A DNA stretch of 64,000 nucleotides from Persicitalea sp963716085 (GCA_963716085.1 OY970288.1:2604001-2668000); one strand, 5' to 3'. Counted from the stretch's first letter, positions 51,353 through 60,249 are shown. Notes: generated from the letters alone by a model not told the origin. Made by a program: numbers and translations.

Positions 51353-51940
51353 TCATTTCACCCGCTTCGGATTTTCACTCACGAAAGCCCCCCAGCCGCC
51401 TTTCTTATTTTTGGAAGAACTGGATTTACTAGCTGACGCCGGGGAATTGGCGTGGTAGTGGTGGCAAATGGCAATGGCGATGCCGTCGGTTGCGTCCATG
51501 AACTCTCGGCTCAGTTCTACCTTTAAGATATTTTCAAGCATGTAGGCCACCTGCTCTTTGCTGGCATTGCCGTTGCCGGTCACCGATTGTTTGATTTTCT
51601 TAGGCGAATACTCAACGATGGGAATATCTCGAGACAGCGCGGCGGCCATCGCCACGCCCTGTGCGCGCCCCAGTTTGAGCATCGACTGGGCATTTTTACC
51701 GTAGAATGGATCCTCGACGGCCATTTCGTCGGGTAGATACTCGTCAATGACCTGAATCATGCGCTCGAAGATTTTCTTCAACTTAAGCTCATGGGTCGTA
51801 TATTTGCTCAACTTGATCACCCCGTACTGCACCAGCTTGATCTGCTGGCCCGTGACCTCAATCACTCCGTAGCCCATCACCTGAGTCCCGGGATCGACGC
51901 CCAAAATAATTTTATCGCCTCCTGGCTTTACAGTAATCAT
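51353..51940 (-). CDS. ruvC: Holliday junction endonuclease RuvC
   Basis: 195 residues from ATG 51940, chosen because the catalytic strand ILGVDPGTQVMGYG follows (Asp16); an upstream ATG at 51988 is unlikely. The other acidic residues are in MAVEDPFYGKNAQSMLKLGRAQG and FMDATDGIAIAICHHY, giving the RNase-H-like active site. It resolves Holliday junctions with RuvAB, as a homodimer. The ~25-residue Ser/Lys-rich tail is a variable extension. Its start codon is one base away from the start of the divergent flippase-like gene. Confidence 0.95.
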   Translation of the reverse strand: MITVKPGGDKIILGVDPGTQVMGYGVIEVTGQQIKLVQYGVIKLSKYTTHELKLKKIFERMIQVIDEYLPDEMAVEDPFYGKNAQSMLKLGRAQGVAMAAALSRDIPIVEYSPKKIKQSVTGNGNASKEQVAYMLENILKVELSREFMDATDGIAIAICHHYHANSPASASKSSSSKNKKGGWGAFVSENPKRVK

Positions 51941-51941
51941 C

Positions 51942-52943
51942 TTGCAAGATAGCCAACTCCTGCCGCCCAAAGAAAAATCGCCCACCACTCGCTGGTGGCG
52001 TTTGGCAAAATGGATCGTTACCTTGCTGATCGTCAGCTACGTTTTCAAAACATTTCGAAATCCAGAAAGTAGTCTGACAGAGGTTTTTGCCCTGCTACGT
52101 TCCCTATTCACGAACAACAGCTTAGCTGCCCTAACTATACTTTTTCTGCTCGTCCCCCTTAATTGGGCCTTGGAAAGCGCCAAATGGCAACTCTTGGCCC
52201 GAAAGGCGGTTCCGCTGTCTTTTTCCGAAGCCTTCCGCAGCACACTCACGGGGTTGGCGGTGGGCGTAGCCGTCCCAGCCCAATTGGGCGATACCATCGG
52301 GCGCATCACCTCTCTCCGCTCCAAAATCCGGCTCCGCACTTTGGGTGCGGCACTGATTTCCAACGGCATCCAGTTCTACGTGTCTGTCCTGGGTGGAGCA
52401 GTTTGCTGGTTTTGGCGCGGCGAATCGCTCGGTCTACCTTGGGAAATATCATGGGCGATCAATGGAATATTACTGGTTATTCTAGCGGGTGGATTGGCCG
52501 TTGGAGTATTCAGAAGGGATTTGTTACATTGGCAAAGTAGCCGGTTATGGGCCAAGAAATTGAAAAAAAATCTGTTGGTTATCCGGGACTACACCTCACA
52601 AGAACTAATTACCGCGTTTACCATCGGCCTGGCGCGCTACCTGGTTTTTATGGCGCAATATGCCCTAGCGCTCACGCTATTCGGTTTACGGATTTCTCTA
52701 CTTGATATTCTTATTGGCGTAGGTTTGGTTTATTTGGTGAAAACTGTTTTGCCCGCCATCAATGCAATTGGCGATTTAGGCATTCGTCAGTTTACCGCGC
52801 TCTACGTTTTCGCCCCCTACCATGTAGCGGAGGAAAAAATCATGGCGGCGACCTTTTTCATTTGGTTAATCAATATTCTGATACCCTTGTCAGTAGGCGT
52901 CTTTTTTATATGGAAATTTAAATGGAGCGCTAAATATGCCTAA
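51942..52943 (+). CDS. Lysylphosphatidylglycerol-synthase-type transmembrane protein (UPF0104)
   Basis: 333 residues with about eight membrane segments. The UPF0104/LPG_synthase_TM pattern is seen in PLNWALESAKWQLLARKAVPLSFSEAFRSTLTGLAVGVAVPAQLGDTIGRI, and GDLGIRQFTALYVF near the C-terminus. Such proteins without the synthase domain are suspected to move or flip lipid-linked sugars. There is no ATG near the N-terminus; TTG at 51942 is used, though TTG near 52003 is possible. First gene of a four-gene operon with two glycosyltransferases and a deacetylase (8-bp overlap with the next). Confidence 0.83.
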   Translation: MQDSQLLPPKEKSPTTRWWRLAKWIVTLLIVSYVFKTFRNPESSLTEVFALLRSLFTNNSLAALTILFLLVPLNWALESAKWQLLARKAVPLSFSEAFRSTLTGLAVGVAVPAQLGDTIGRITSLRSKIRLRTLGAALISNGIQFYVSVLGGAVCWFWRGESLGLPWEISWAINGILLVILAGGLAVGVFRRDLLHWQSSRLWAKKLKKNLLVIRDYTSQELITAFTIGLARYLVFMAQYALALTLFGLRISLLDILIGVGLVYLVKTVLPAINAIGDLGIRQFTALYVFAPYHVAEEKIMAATFFIWLINILIPLSVGVFFIWKFKWSAKYA

Positions 52944-54084
52944 TCCTTTGCTCCTATTGATGATTTTGCCGTTTTTTCTGATTTGCACTTACGCGCTGTT
53001 CACGCTGGCATTCTGGGTTTTATGGCTAAGAATCCCCCGCCCTACTCCTCCTTCCTATTCGCCAACGACCCACATCACCGTAGTTATCCCGGTCAGAAAC
53101 GAAGCGCTGCGTATCGGTGCCTTATTAAAGGATTTGGCCCAACAAAATTACGATCATTCACTGTTTGATGTAGTCGTCGCCAATGATGGCTCCATCGATA
53201 ATACGGCCTATGTGTTAGACGCTTTCCGTAGAAATACCCATATTTCGCTGACGATCATTGATCTGGATCAAAAAATAAAATCCGCCTCACCCAAAAAGCG
53301 AGCCATTCAAGCCGCATTGCACGTTGCAAAAGGCGACCTGATCGTAACAACCGACGGAGATTGCCGCGTGGGCACCGATTGGCTTAGCAGTATTGCCGAT
53401 GCCTACGAGATTAGCAGGGCGAAACTTATCAGCGGCCCCGTCACTTTCACCGCTGAAAGTACTTTGACCGATCATCTGCAAACTGTCGAGTTTTCGAGCC
53501 TGATTGGCAGTGGGGCCGCCTCCATTGCTGCCGGATCGCCCTCGATGTGCAACGGTGCCAACCTGGCGTACGAAAGAAAAGCATTTGACGAAGTTGGGGG
53601 TTTCGCTGGTAACGAACACCTTGCCTCGGGCGACGATGAGTTTTTGATGCATAAAATTGCGAAACGCTATCCGGGGAAGATCCAATTTTTAAAAGACCGG
53701 CGCGCCATTGTTCGCACCACGGCTCACACAAAATGGGAAGATTTTTTTCAGCAACGCAAGCGCTGGGCCAGTAAGTGGAAACATTACAATAATCCGCTCA
53801 GTGTAGCACTGGCAGTGTATGTATTTTGCTGTAATGCTTCCCTGATCGTTGCTTTGGTTTTACATTTCTACGGTTGGCTGCATTGGAGACTTATTGCCGT
53901 AATGTTCGTTCTGAAATGGGTTCCTGAGTGGCTATTTATTGGAAGTGTTCTTTCTTTTTTAGGTAAATCTCGTTCAGTTATATATATAGTATTGGTTCAA
54001 ATCCTTTACCCCTTTTATGTTACACTTGTTGGTTTGTCAGCCCAAAGTCCAAGTTATATCTGGAAAGGCAGAGAATTAAGGTAA
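52936..54084 (+). CDS. Membrane glycosyltransferase, family 2
   Basis: 382 residues: an N-terminal membrane helix, a GT-A domain (ITVVIPVRNEALRIGALLKDL, VVANDGSIDNT, TTDGDCRVGTDWLS with the DxD-like DGD, GDDEFLMHKIAKR, QQRKRWASKWKHY, the QxxRW motif of processive enzymes) and about three C-terminal helices. Cytoplasmic transfer of sugars to a lipid or growing chain at the inner membrane is expected. Starts inside the last codons of the preceding gene, so translation is coupled. Confidence 0.92.
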   Translation: MPNPLLLLMILPFFLICTYALFTLAFWVLWLRIPRPTPPSYSPTTHITVVIPVRNEALRIGALLKDLAQQNYDHSLFDVVVANDGSIDNTAYVLDAFRRNTHISLTIIDLDQKIKSASPKKRAIQAALHVAKGDLIVTTDGDCRVGTDWLSSIADAYEISRAKLISGPVTFTAESTLTDHLQTVEFSSLIGSGAASIAAGSPSMCNGANLAYERKAFDEVGGFAGNEHLASGDDEFLMHKIAKRYPGKIQFLKDRRAIVRTTAHTKWEDFFQQRKRWASKWKHYNNPLSVALAVYVFCCNASLIVALVLHFYGWLHWRLIAVMFVLKWVPEWLFIGSVLSFLGKSRSVIYIVLVQILYPFYVTLVGLSAQSPSYIWKGRELR

Positions 54085-54127
54085 AATCTCAAAAGGTGTT
54101 AAGCGTATTCAAATTTGATATAGATCC

Positions 54128-54751
54128 TTGCTAAACTTATTTTTACATAAATCTCCTTTTTTTTTAAAGGCTTTCTATCCAAATTATCTTTGGCGAATGC
54201 CCAAGGATAAAAAGGTTCTTTATCTCACTTTTGATGATGGCCCCATCCCGGAAGTGACTGAATTTGTATTGGATAGCTTAGAGAAATACAAAGCCAAAGC
54301 CACTTTCTTTTGCATTGGAGATAATATAGGCAAGCATCCTCTAATCTTTAAAAAGGTAGTTGATGGGGGTCATTCAATTGGGAACCACACTTTTAACCAT
54401 CTGAATGGCTGGAAAACCAGTACTGACGATTATTTGGAAAACATCAAAAGGTGTGACCAACAGCTCCCCTTACAAACCGACCTTTTTCGCCCACCTTACG
54501 GGCGTATCACCAAATCTCAGGCAAAGGCATTATTGCCTGCCAGAAAGATTGTCATGTGGGATGTACTGAGCGGCGATTTCTCCCTCAATATTTCTCCCGT
54601 AAAGTGTCTGTCCAAAACGATTCAGTACAGTAGACCTGGCTCAATTCTGTTATTCCACGACAGTATCAAAGCCAAAAAAAATATGGAGTATACGCTACCA
54701 AGAGTGTTGGATCATTTCGGGAATATGGGTTACGAATTTCGCAAATTGTAA
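54128..54751 (+). CDS. Polysaccharide deacetylase (NodB homology)
   Basis: 207 residues starting at TTG (54128); relatives begin with a similar short basic N-terminus before the YPNYLWRMP segment. All NodB motifs are present: TFDDGP (Asp36, Asp37), GHSIGNHTFNH (metal His82, His87), RPPYG, WDVLSGDF and LLFHDS. It removes N-acetyl groups from a glycan using a divalent metal. No signal peptide is seen, so it may act on a cytoplasmic lipid-linked precursor made by the flanking glycosyltransferases. Confidence 0.93.
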   Translation: MLNLFLHKSPFFLKAFYPNYLWRMPKDKKVLYLTFDDGPIPEVTEFVLDSLEKYKAKATFFCIGDNIGKHPLIFKKVVDGGHSIGNHTFNHLNGWKTSTDDYLENIKRCDQQLPLQTDLFRPPYGRITKSQAKALLPARKIVMWDVLSGDFSLNISPVKCLSKTIQYSRPGSILLFHDSIKAKKNMEYTLPRVLDHFGNMGYEFRKL

Positions 54752-54787
54752 AGCAGTATTTAGCTCGTCCGGCCGAGTCTTAATTAG

Positions 54788-55792
54788 ATGAATGTACCCC
54801 CCAGCCATAAGAAAGTCAGCATCCTTTTAGCCGCCCGCAACGAGGAGCTAAACATTCTACGGTGCCTTCAATCTTTGCATAACCTGGATTTTCCGAAAAC
54901 AGATTACGAAGTTTTAGTAGGAAACGACAAATCTTCTGACCAAACCGAAGCTGTTATCTTAAATTTTATTCAGAAAAAATCTACCTTTCAATATTTCTTA
55001 ATTGAATCTCAATTCGCAGGGTTACGCGGCAAAGCCAATGTTCTGGCGCAACTTTCCCACCACGCCACAGGTGACTATCTGTTCTACTGCGACGCCGATA
55101 TTGCTGTCGCGCCCACTTGGATCTCGCAAATGTTGGGCTTATTTAAAGACAATACCGGAGCAGTCGTTGGCGTAACGCGAATGACTCCGACAGGAATATT
55201 CGCCGCCATGCAATCGCTCGAATGGCTGTTTTCGCTGGCGGCGATGCGATTTTTTTCACGATTTGAGATACCGTTTACGGGTATGGGCAACAACATGGCC
55301 GTACGGCGGGAAGCTTATGAAGCCGTGGGCGGCTACGAACGCATTGGATTCTCGATTGTGGAGGATTTCGCGCTGTTTATGGCTATTATCGACAAAGGAT
55401 ACGGGTTTGTTCAAGGTTTTCGGCCGGGGATAATCTCAGTCTCCGAGCCCACCCGCAGCCTTCCCGAACTCCTGGTGCAGCGCAAGCGTTGGGTGAAAGG
55501 GGCAATGCAGGCTCCCTGGCCGATTAAATTAAGCTTTTTTGCCTCTGCCCTATTCTTTCCGTTCTTGCTTATTTTGCTTTTCGTCGCCCCGCTATGGTCG
55601 GTTGGCTTGGCCGTTTTACATTACGCATTGGTCTCAGCGATAGCACTTACTGGGCTCATTATATTAAAACAGAAAGACCTCATCAAATACACACCCCTGT
55701 TTTGGTTATATTTTAACTTCAACAATACACTCATGCTCATCAATTACCTCCGTCCCACCTCTACCGTGTGGAAGGGAAGAGTTTATAATTGA
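54788..55792 (+). CDS. Membrane glycosyltransferase, family 2
   Basis: 334 residues, related in design to the gene two places upstream. GT-A motifs: VSILLAARNEELNILRCLQSL, VGNDKSSDQT, FYCDADIAVAPTW (DxD), GFSIVEDFALFMAII (ED pair) and QRKRWVKGAMQAPW (QxxRW). Two or three membrane helices follow (about 245-320). The operon UPF0104, GT2, deacetylase, GT2 points to synthesis and movement of a membrane glycolipid or exported glycan containing amino sugars. Confidence 0.92.
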   Translation: MNVPPSHKKVSILLAARNEELNILRCLQSLHNLDFPKTDYEVLVGNDKSSDQTEAVILNFIQKKSTFQYFLIESQFAGLRGKANVLAQLSHHATGDYLFYCDADIAVAPTWISQMLGLFKDNTGAVVGVTRMTPTGIFAAMQSLEWLFSLAAMRFFSRFEIPFTGMGNNMAVRREAYEAVGGYERIGFSIVEDFALFMAIIDKGYGFVQGFRPGIISVSEPTRSLPELLVQRKRWVKGAMQAPWPIKLSFFASALFFPFLLILLFVAPLWSVGLAVLHYALVSAIALTGLIILKQKDLIKYTPLFWLYFNFNNTLMLINYLRPTSTVWKGRVYN

Positions 55793-55851
55793 ACAAACTT
55801 AGCGCAAACAGCACTGTCAGCTTAGGCGAAACTAACGTCAGTTGATCCGCA

Positions 55852-55893
55852 GCCGCTGTCAGTCTGAGCGAAGCCGCTGTCAGTCTGAGCGAA
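55852..55893. repeat. 21-bp tandem duplication of a CTGAGCG-type motif
   Basis: GCCGCTGTCAGTCTGAGCGAA occurs twice in a row (55852-55872, 55873-55893), followed by GCCGAAGAC. A diverged copy may lie at 55811-55830. The core CTGAGCG..G(C)CGAAG resembles a motif widely scattered in intergenic DNA of Bacteroidota. It sits directly before the TatD start codon. Confidence 0.7.
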
Positions 55894-55906
55894 GCCGAAG
55901 ACCCAC

Positions 55907-56677
55907 ATGATCGAAACTCACGCCCATATTTATGATGAAAAATTCGCCGACGATCGCGACAAAATGTTACAACGCGCCTGGGAATCAGGCATTCAGGAGA
56001 TATGGATGCCCAACTGCGACCAGACTACTATTCCGGGCATGTTGGAGCTGGCAGAATCTCATCCCGAACGTTGCTTTCCCATGATGGGGTTGCATCCATG
56101 CTATGTGAAAGAAGGGTTTGAGATGGAGCTGCAAATCGTGGAAGATTGGCTCAATAAACGCTCGTTTTTTGCTATTGGAGAAATCGGGATGGATCTTTAT
56201 TGGGACAAATCCTTTCGTGACCAACAGGAGGAAGCGTTTATATTTCAGTGCCAATTGGCGCTGAAACACAATCTCTGGATCGACATTCATAGTCGCGAAG
56301 CTTTTTGGGAGACGGCCGCCCTGATCGAAAAATTGGCCGACCCAAAGCTGAAAGGTATCTTTCATTGCTTCGTGGGGGGAACTGACGAAGCCAATAAAGC
56401 GATTGAACTGGGATTCAAACTGGGCATTGGCGGGGTGGCGACTTTCAAAAACGGTGGCCTCGACAAAGTGCTCCCGCACATTGCGCTGGAACATCTGGTA
56501 CTGGAAACCGATAGCCCTTACCTCGCCCCTACGCCTTATCGGGGCAAGCGCAACGAACCCGCTTATCTGGAACTGGTGGCGCAACGCGTTGGCGATATCA
56601 TGCAGGTCCCAAAGCAGGACGTCATCTCCCAAACCACCCTGAATGCCAATTCAATGCGACAGCACACCCTAAACTGA
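55907..56677 (+). CDS. TatD-family metal-dependent nuclease
   Basis: 256 residues, amidohydrolase fold. Metal ligands are visible: His5 and His7 (ETHAHIYD), Glu in FFAIGEIGMDLYW, His in IDIHSREAF, His in GIFHCFVGG and Asp in LETDSPYLAPTPYRGKRNEP. The family has 3'-5' exonuclease activity and roles in DNA repair and degradation. The ATG is set by the N-terminal HxH. Its stop codon overlaps or abuts the GTG of the asparaginase gene, so the two form an operon. Confidence 0.95.
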   Translation: MIETHAHIYDEKFADDRDKMLQRAWESGIQEIWMPNCDQTTIPGMLELAESHPERCFPMMGLHPCYVKEGFEMELQIVEDWLNKRSFFAIGEIGMDLYWDKSFRDQQEEAFIFQCQLALKHNLWIDIHSREAFWETAALIEKLADPKLKGIFHCFVGGTDEANKAIELGFKLGIGGVATFKNGGLDKVLPHIALEHLVLETDSPYLAPTPYRGKRNEPAYLELVAQRVGDIMQVPKQDVISQTTLNANSMRQHTLN

Positions 56678-57766
56678 GTGGCAAGTCAACGTATGGTCTA
56701 CAACACTTTCCGCCTTGATCCCCAAAGCGACACACCTTCAAAGATCTCCGTACTGGTAATTTACACGGGCGGCACGCTGGGCATGGTGTACGATGCCAAG
56801 GAAGGCCAGTTGGTACCCTTTGAATTTGAACAGGTTTTAGAGAGGGTGCCAGAAGTCCGGCGCCTGAGTTTCGGCATTGGTTTTTTGCCCTTCGATCCCC
56901 CCATCGACTCGGCTAATATGACGCCTGAACATTGGCAGGAATTAGCCCGTATCATTTTCGACAACTACGAAACCTACGACAGCTTCGTCGTATTGCATGG
57001 TACCGATACGATGGCTTACACCGCTTCGGCGCTTAGCTTCATGCTGGAGGGTCTCGACAAGGCAGTCATTCTTACCGGTGCCCAACTGCCCATCGGCATA
57101 GCCCGATCCGATGCGAGGGAGAATTTTCTCACCGCGCTGGAAATCGCGGCGGCCAGAGGTCGGGATGGTAAACCGATTGTCTCCGAGGTTTGCATTTATT
57201 TCAACTCCGTTCTCCTGCGCGGCAATCGGGCTAAAAAGAAGGAGAGCTCTGATTTCAACGCATTCCACTCCGAAAACTACCCGACCCTCGCTGAGGCTGG
57301 GGTCAGCATAAACTATAACTTACCATATATCAAATCGTATTCCGGCAATGATAATTTGGTGTTACGAGAAAGGCTGAGTTCCGAGGTTACCTTTCTAAAA
57401 ATGTTTCCGGGAATAAGTCAGGCCGTGGTGCAAAGCGTATTAAATATAAAAGGACTAAAAGGGGTGGTATTAGAAACCTTCGGTGCGGGGAACGCCCCCA
57501 CCGCTAATTGGTTTCTGGCGGAGATCAGGGCGGCACTCGACCGTAACCTGTTGATCTTTAACGTATCGCAATGCGATGGCGGTCATGTGGTGCAGGGGCA
57601 GTACCAGAGCAGTTTTTTCATGCGGGAGCTGGGTGTACTCAGCGGAGCGGACTGCACCGCCGAAGCAGCCATCACAAAAATGATGTTTGTTCTGGGTCAA
57701 ACCGACGACCACTCCCAGCAGTCAGCGATGCTGCTAAGGTCGTTGCGTGGAGAAATGAGTATTTGA
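56678..57766 (+). CDS. ansA: L-asparaginase, type I (cytosolic)
   Basis: 362 residues from GTG 56678 directly after the TatD stop, or 357 from ATG 56693. Catalytic blocks: VIYTGGTLGMVYD with the first threonine, and VLHGTDTMAYTASALSFML with the second Thr-Asp pair; AQLPIGIARSDARENFLTALEIA is also typical. It hydrolyses L-asparagine to aspartate and ammonia. No signal peptide, which fits the type I low-affinity cytosolic enzyme. Its stop codon lies inside the promoter of the next gene, tRNA-Ser. Confidence 0.93.
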   Translation: MASQRMVYNTFRLDPQSDTPSKISVLVIYTGGTLGMVYDAKEGQLVPFEFEQVLERVPEVRRLSFGIGFLPFDPPIDSANMTPEHWQELARIIFDNYETYDSFVVLHGTDTMAYTASALSFMLEGLDKAVILTGAQLPIGIARSDARENFLTALEIAAARGRDGKPIVSEVCIYFNSVLLRGNRAKKKESSDFNAFHSENYPTLAEAGVSINYNLPYIKSYSGNDNLVLRERLSSEVTFLKMFPGISQAVVQSVLNIKGLKGVVLETFGAGNAPTANWFLAEIRAALDRNLLIFNVSQCDGGHVVQGQYQSSFFMRELGVLSGADCTAEAAITKMMFVLGQTDDHSQQSAMLLRSLRGEMSI

Positions 57767-57792
57767 TTGCAAATGATTTTCAGCTATATTTG
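57762..57792 (+). promoter_or_regulatory. Consensus promoter of tRNA-Ser
   Basis: TTTG at 57762-57765, 19 nt, then TATATTTG at 57785-57792: both boxes match the Bacteroidota consensus exactly. The -33 box overlaps the ansA stop codon (57764-57766). Start of transcription is expected near 57799, about 12 nt before the mature tRNA. Confidence 0.8.
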
Positions 57793-57810
57793 CGACCCCA
57801 ATGCAGATAT

Positions 57811-57897
57811 AGAGAGGTGTCCGAGTGGTTGAAGGAGCACGCCTGGAAAGCGTGTAAGTCGGAAACGGCTTCGAGAGTTCGAATCTCTTCCTCTCTG
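57811..57897 (+). tRNA. tRNA-Ser(GGA)
   Basis: 87 nt. The acceptor stem pairs AGAGAGG (57811-57817) with CCTCTCT (57890-57896), discriminator G57897. The anticodon stem CACGC/GCGTG encloses the loop CTGGAAA, giving anticodon GGA at 57845-57847. A long variable arm (about 57855-57871, GTCGGAAACGGCTTC region) is typical of serine tRNAs, and the T-arm has GTTCGAATC. CCA is not encoded. Confidence 0.95.
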
Positions 57898-57898
57898 C

Positions 57899-57933
57899 AA
57901 AATGCCGTTCCTGGTTTCAGGAGCGGCATTTTT
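57899..57933 (+). terminator. Intrinsic terminator of tRNA-Ser
   Basis: A 13-bp stem (57901-57913 with 57918-57930, one G-T pair, loop GTTT) right after the tRNA, followed by a T5 run. Confidence 0.85.
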
Positions 57934-57954
57934 AACTTATTGTTAACCAAGTTG

Positions 57955-59052
57955 TTATCCGCCGGATTGTCTTTTGTCAGTAACCGATACGTAGATTGCT
58001 GCCAGTTTTTCCATGTATTGCGGCAGCTCGTAGTTTTCGGCGATGGTTCTTTTTGCGGCCTCACTCATCGACGCCAGTCTGGTTCTCTCTTCCATAATGT
58101 GCCTGAGGACATCAACCAGGGCATCAAGATCGCCTTTGCCGACTACGAAACCATTCTCTTTGTGCCGGACCACCGTGGTAATGGAGGCATCGTCGGACAC
58201 CACAGGCACGCAGCCGCATTGCATGGCTTCCAACATCGCGACCGGCAGGCCCTCTCCGTAAAGAGAAGGTAATAAAAACACCTCTGAATTACCCAGAACG
58301 GCCCATTTTTCTTCGCCTCTGACTACACCCCCGTATTCGTAATTCAGGCCTGGGATCTTTTTAAGGCGTTCGAGCAAATTATGGAGTTCCGGACCAGCGC
58401 CGCAAAATGTGAAAGTCAAGTCAGCGTAATGCTCACTCAGTCGCTTCAAGGCGTCCGTGATGAGGAATATCCCTTTGGATTCGACCAATCTCCCCAAAAA
58501 TATGAGCCTGATTTTCCCGGCGAAGTGTTTCTCGCTCCGTGCCCCTTCCAACCGGGCTACGGCATTGGGCAAACTACGGGGTTGCAACCCATAATTGTTT
58601 CGCAACTGTTTTTCCTCGATTTCACTTAGCACCACAACTTCATCAGCCATAGCAAGCATTTTTGTGATTACGAATCCGAAGAATGTCTTCTGTCCGGGTG
58701 GGTGCATCAGAAGATGTCCCCCGTGAACATGCAGCAAAACGGGTAGCCCGGTGGTGAATTTGGTGCAAACAAGCACCAGATAATCCCTGAGCAGTGACGC
58801 TCGGGTAAAATCCGTGTTCAGGTGAACCAGATTTATATCATGCCTCTTTGTGAACCGGAGCAGACGCGGCAACAGGGTGACTTGGGTGAAAAACCAGCCC
58901 ACTCTTTTTGCCTCTCCATCCTTACTTCCAATCTGGAAATGAAAATAACGGTGGGTCGCTTCGGGATACGTGACTACGGACCGCACGACCGAAGAAACAC
59001 CGCTGACATTCTCGTGTTCGTTCAGGGAAGGGGCAGTTATCAATACATTCAT
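57955..59052 (-). CDS. Glycosyltransferase, family 4
   Basis: 365 residues, GT-B fold. C-terminal domain motifs: RLIFLGRLVESKGIFLITDAL, TFCGAGPELHNLLERL, and the donor-binding EVFLLPSLYGEGLPVAMLEAMQCGCVPVVSDD with the E(x)7E pattern. It transfers an activated sugar during surface polysaccharide synthesis, in the cytoplasm. Start and stop codons overlap with the upstream glycosyltransferase gene (ATGA, 4 bp). Last gene of the minus-strand polysaccharide cluster. Confidence 0.92.
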   Translation of the reverse strand: MNVLITAPSLNEHENVSGVSSVVRSVVTYPEATHRYFHFQIGSKDGEAKRVGWFFTQVTLLPRLLRFTKRHDINLVHLNTDFTRASLLRDYLVLVCTKFTTGLPVLLHVHGGHLLMHPPGQKTFFGFVITKMLAMADEVVVLSEIEEKQLRNNYGLQPRSLPNAVARLEGARSEKHFAGKIRLIFLGRLVESKGIFLITDALKRLSEHYADLTFTFCGAGPELHNLLERLKKIPGLNYEYGGVVRGEEKWAVLGNSEVFLLPSLYGEGLPVAMLEAMQCGCVPVVSDDASITTVVRHKENGFVVGKGDLDALVDVLRHIMEERTRLASMSEAAKRTIAENYELPQYMEKLAAIYVSVTDKRQSGG

Positions 59053-60179
59053 TGGCGATATGCTTGGTTAGTTGACCCTTCGACATCGGCAAACATTGTG
59101 TTGTACTTTCTGACCATCACCTCCGTGGAAAAATTGGCGTGGGTAAAGTCAGCGAGCTTTTCCTTCAATCGGACATAGTCTGATTCGGTCGCCTTGACGC
59201 ACTCTTCCAATACCCTTTCCATGTCGCCGACCCGATGCAACTCAAATCGGTAACCGGTAACGCCCTCCTCGGTGAACTCACTGAATCCCTCAGCGTCACT
59301 CACCAACACCGGGACATTGTAATGATAGGCAATCATCAGAGGCCCGCTTTGGGTTGTATCACGGTACGGGAGCACCAGGTAATCGGCGGCCGAGAAGAAT
59401 TCCGGGATTTCGGCATTTTCGATAAATCGGATGTGGGCCACAATCTGGGGGCAGTCTTTAACCAGGGCGGCGTACTGTTCTTCCCAATCCTGGCATCTGC
59501 CCGCTATGGTCAGCTGAGCATTGTCGTGGCGGGCCGCCACGCGTCTGAACGCCGAAATTAATAGGTCAAGCCCTTTATAGGACAGGATGAAACCGAAAAA
59601 TAAAAAATTAACGCAATCGCTCGGCTCATCTGCCTCGTTCGGTGGTAACGCGCCAAAGCCTAACAATGGTAGCGGAATGTTGTATACGACCTTTTCGGGC
59701 GCTCTATCGAGAAGTATTTTCTGTTGGAGAGTTGAGTAGGTATGGAAATACCGGAACCTGGCGATGAGAATGCGCTTGCTCAGAGAGGCAAGAAAAGCGA
59801 AAGCCGTCCCGCTGTGGCTTTCTACATCATGCATGCCAATAATTGTTTTTGCAGGATTCAACCCGAGTAGCAAAGCATTCAAGTACAACTGATCGAAATT
59901 CGCGAAATAAACCAAATCGGGGTTGGCTTTCCTGATCGCCCCCACGATGGATGAATAAACGGAAATCAACCTGGGGTCCCTGAATCGGTATTTGAGCTCG
60001 AAAGGGGCAAATCTGATCCCTTGGGTCAAACAAAAGTCGCTCAGTTCCTGTCTGGTGAAATTGGAATTGGTGTAGGGAATAATGACCGCGTACGTGATTT
60101 CATGATCCTTGCTTAGGAACTTCAGGGTATTCATCTGGTTGTCGGAAAACGCAGAGGAGGAAAGATAGTATATTTTCAT
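59049..60179 (-). CDS. Glycosyltransferase, GT-B fold (family 4-like)
   Basis: 376 residues from ATG 60179 (MKIYYLSSSAFSDNQ); an ATG at 60197 adds six residues and is less natural. C-terminal domain: NFLFFGFILSYKGLDLLISAF, QLTIAGRCQDWEEQY, and FFSAADYLVLPYRDTTQSGPLMIAYHYNVPVLVSD, in which the donor-binding loop has the TQSG form seen in GT4 enzymes. Coupled to the next gene by a 4-bp overlap. Confidence 0.9.
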   Translation of the reverse strand: MKIYYLSSSAFSDNQMNTLKFLSKDHEITYAVIIPYTNSNFTRQELSDFCLTQGIRFAPFELKYRFRDPRLISVYSSIVGAIRKANPDLVYFANFDQLYLNALLLGLNPAKTIIGMHDVESHSGTAFAFLASLSKRILIARFRYFHTYSTLQQKILLDRAPEKVVYNIPLPLLGFGALPPNEADEPSDCVNFLFFGFILSYKGLDLLISAFRRVAARHDNAQLTIAGRCQDWEEQYAALVKDCPQIVAHIRFIENAEIPEFFSAADYLVLPYRDTTQSGPLMIAYHYNVPVLVSDAEGFSEFTEEGVTGYRFELHRVGDMERVLEECVKATESDYVRLKEKLADFTHANFSTEVMVRKYNTMFADVEGSTNQAYRQ

Positions 60180-60249
60180 GGGGATGATGGAAACCACGGA
60201 ACACCCGGCGACGGGCTGGCGCGAGTTGCGCTAACGGCAAGAGCGATAT

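Noticed and set aside
55852..55893. CRISPR array
   Set aside because: Only two adjoining 21-bp copies with no spacer between them and no cas genes in the window.
57571..58272. 233-codon open frame on the plus strand
   Set aside because: Runs through the ansA 3' end, the tRNA-Ser gene, its terminator and the antisense of a glycosyltransferase; cannot be a real gene.
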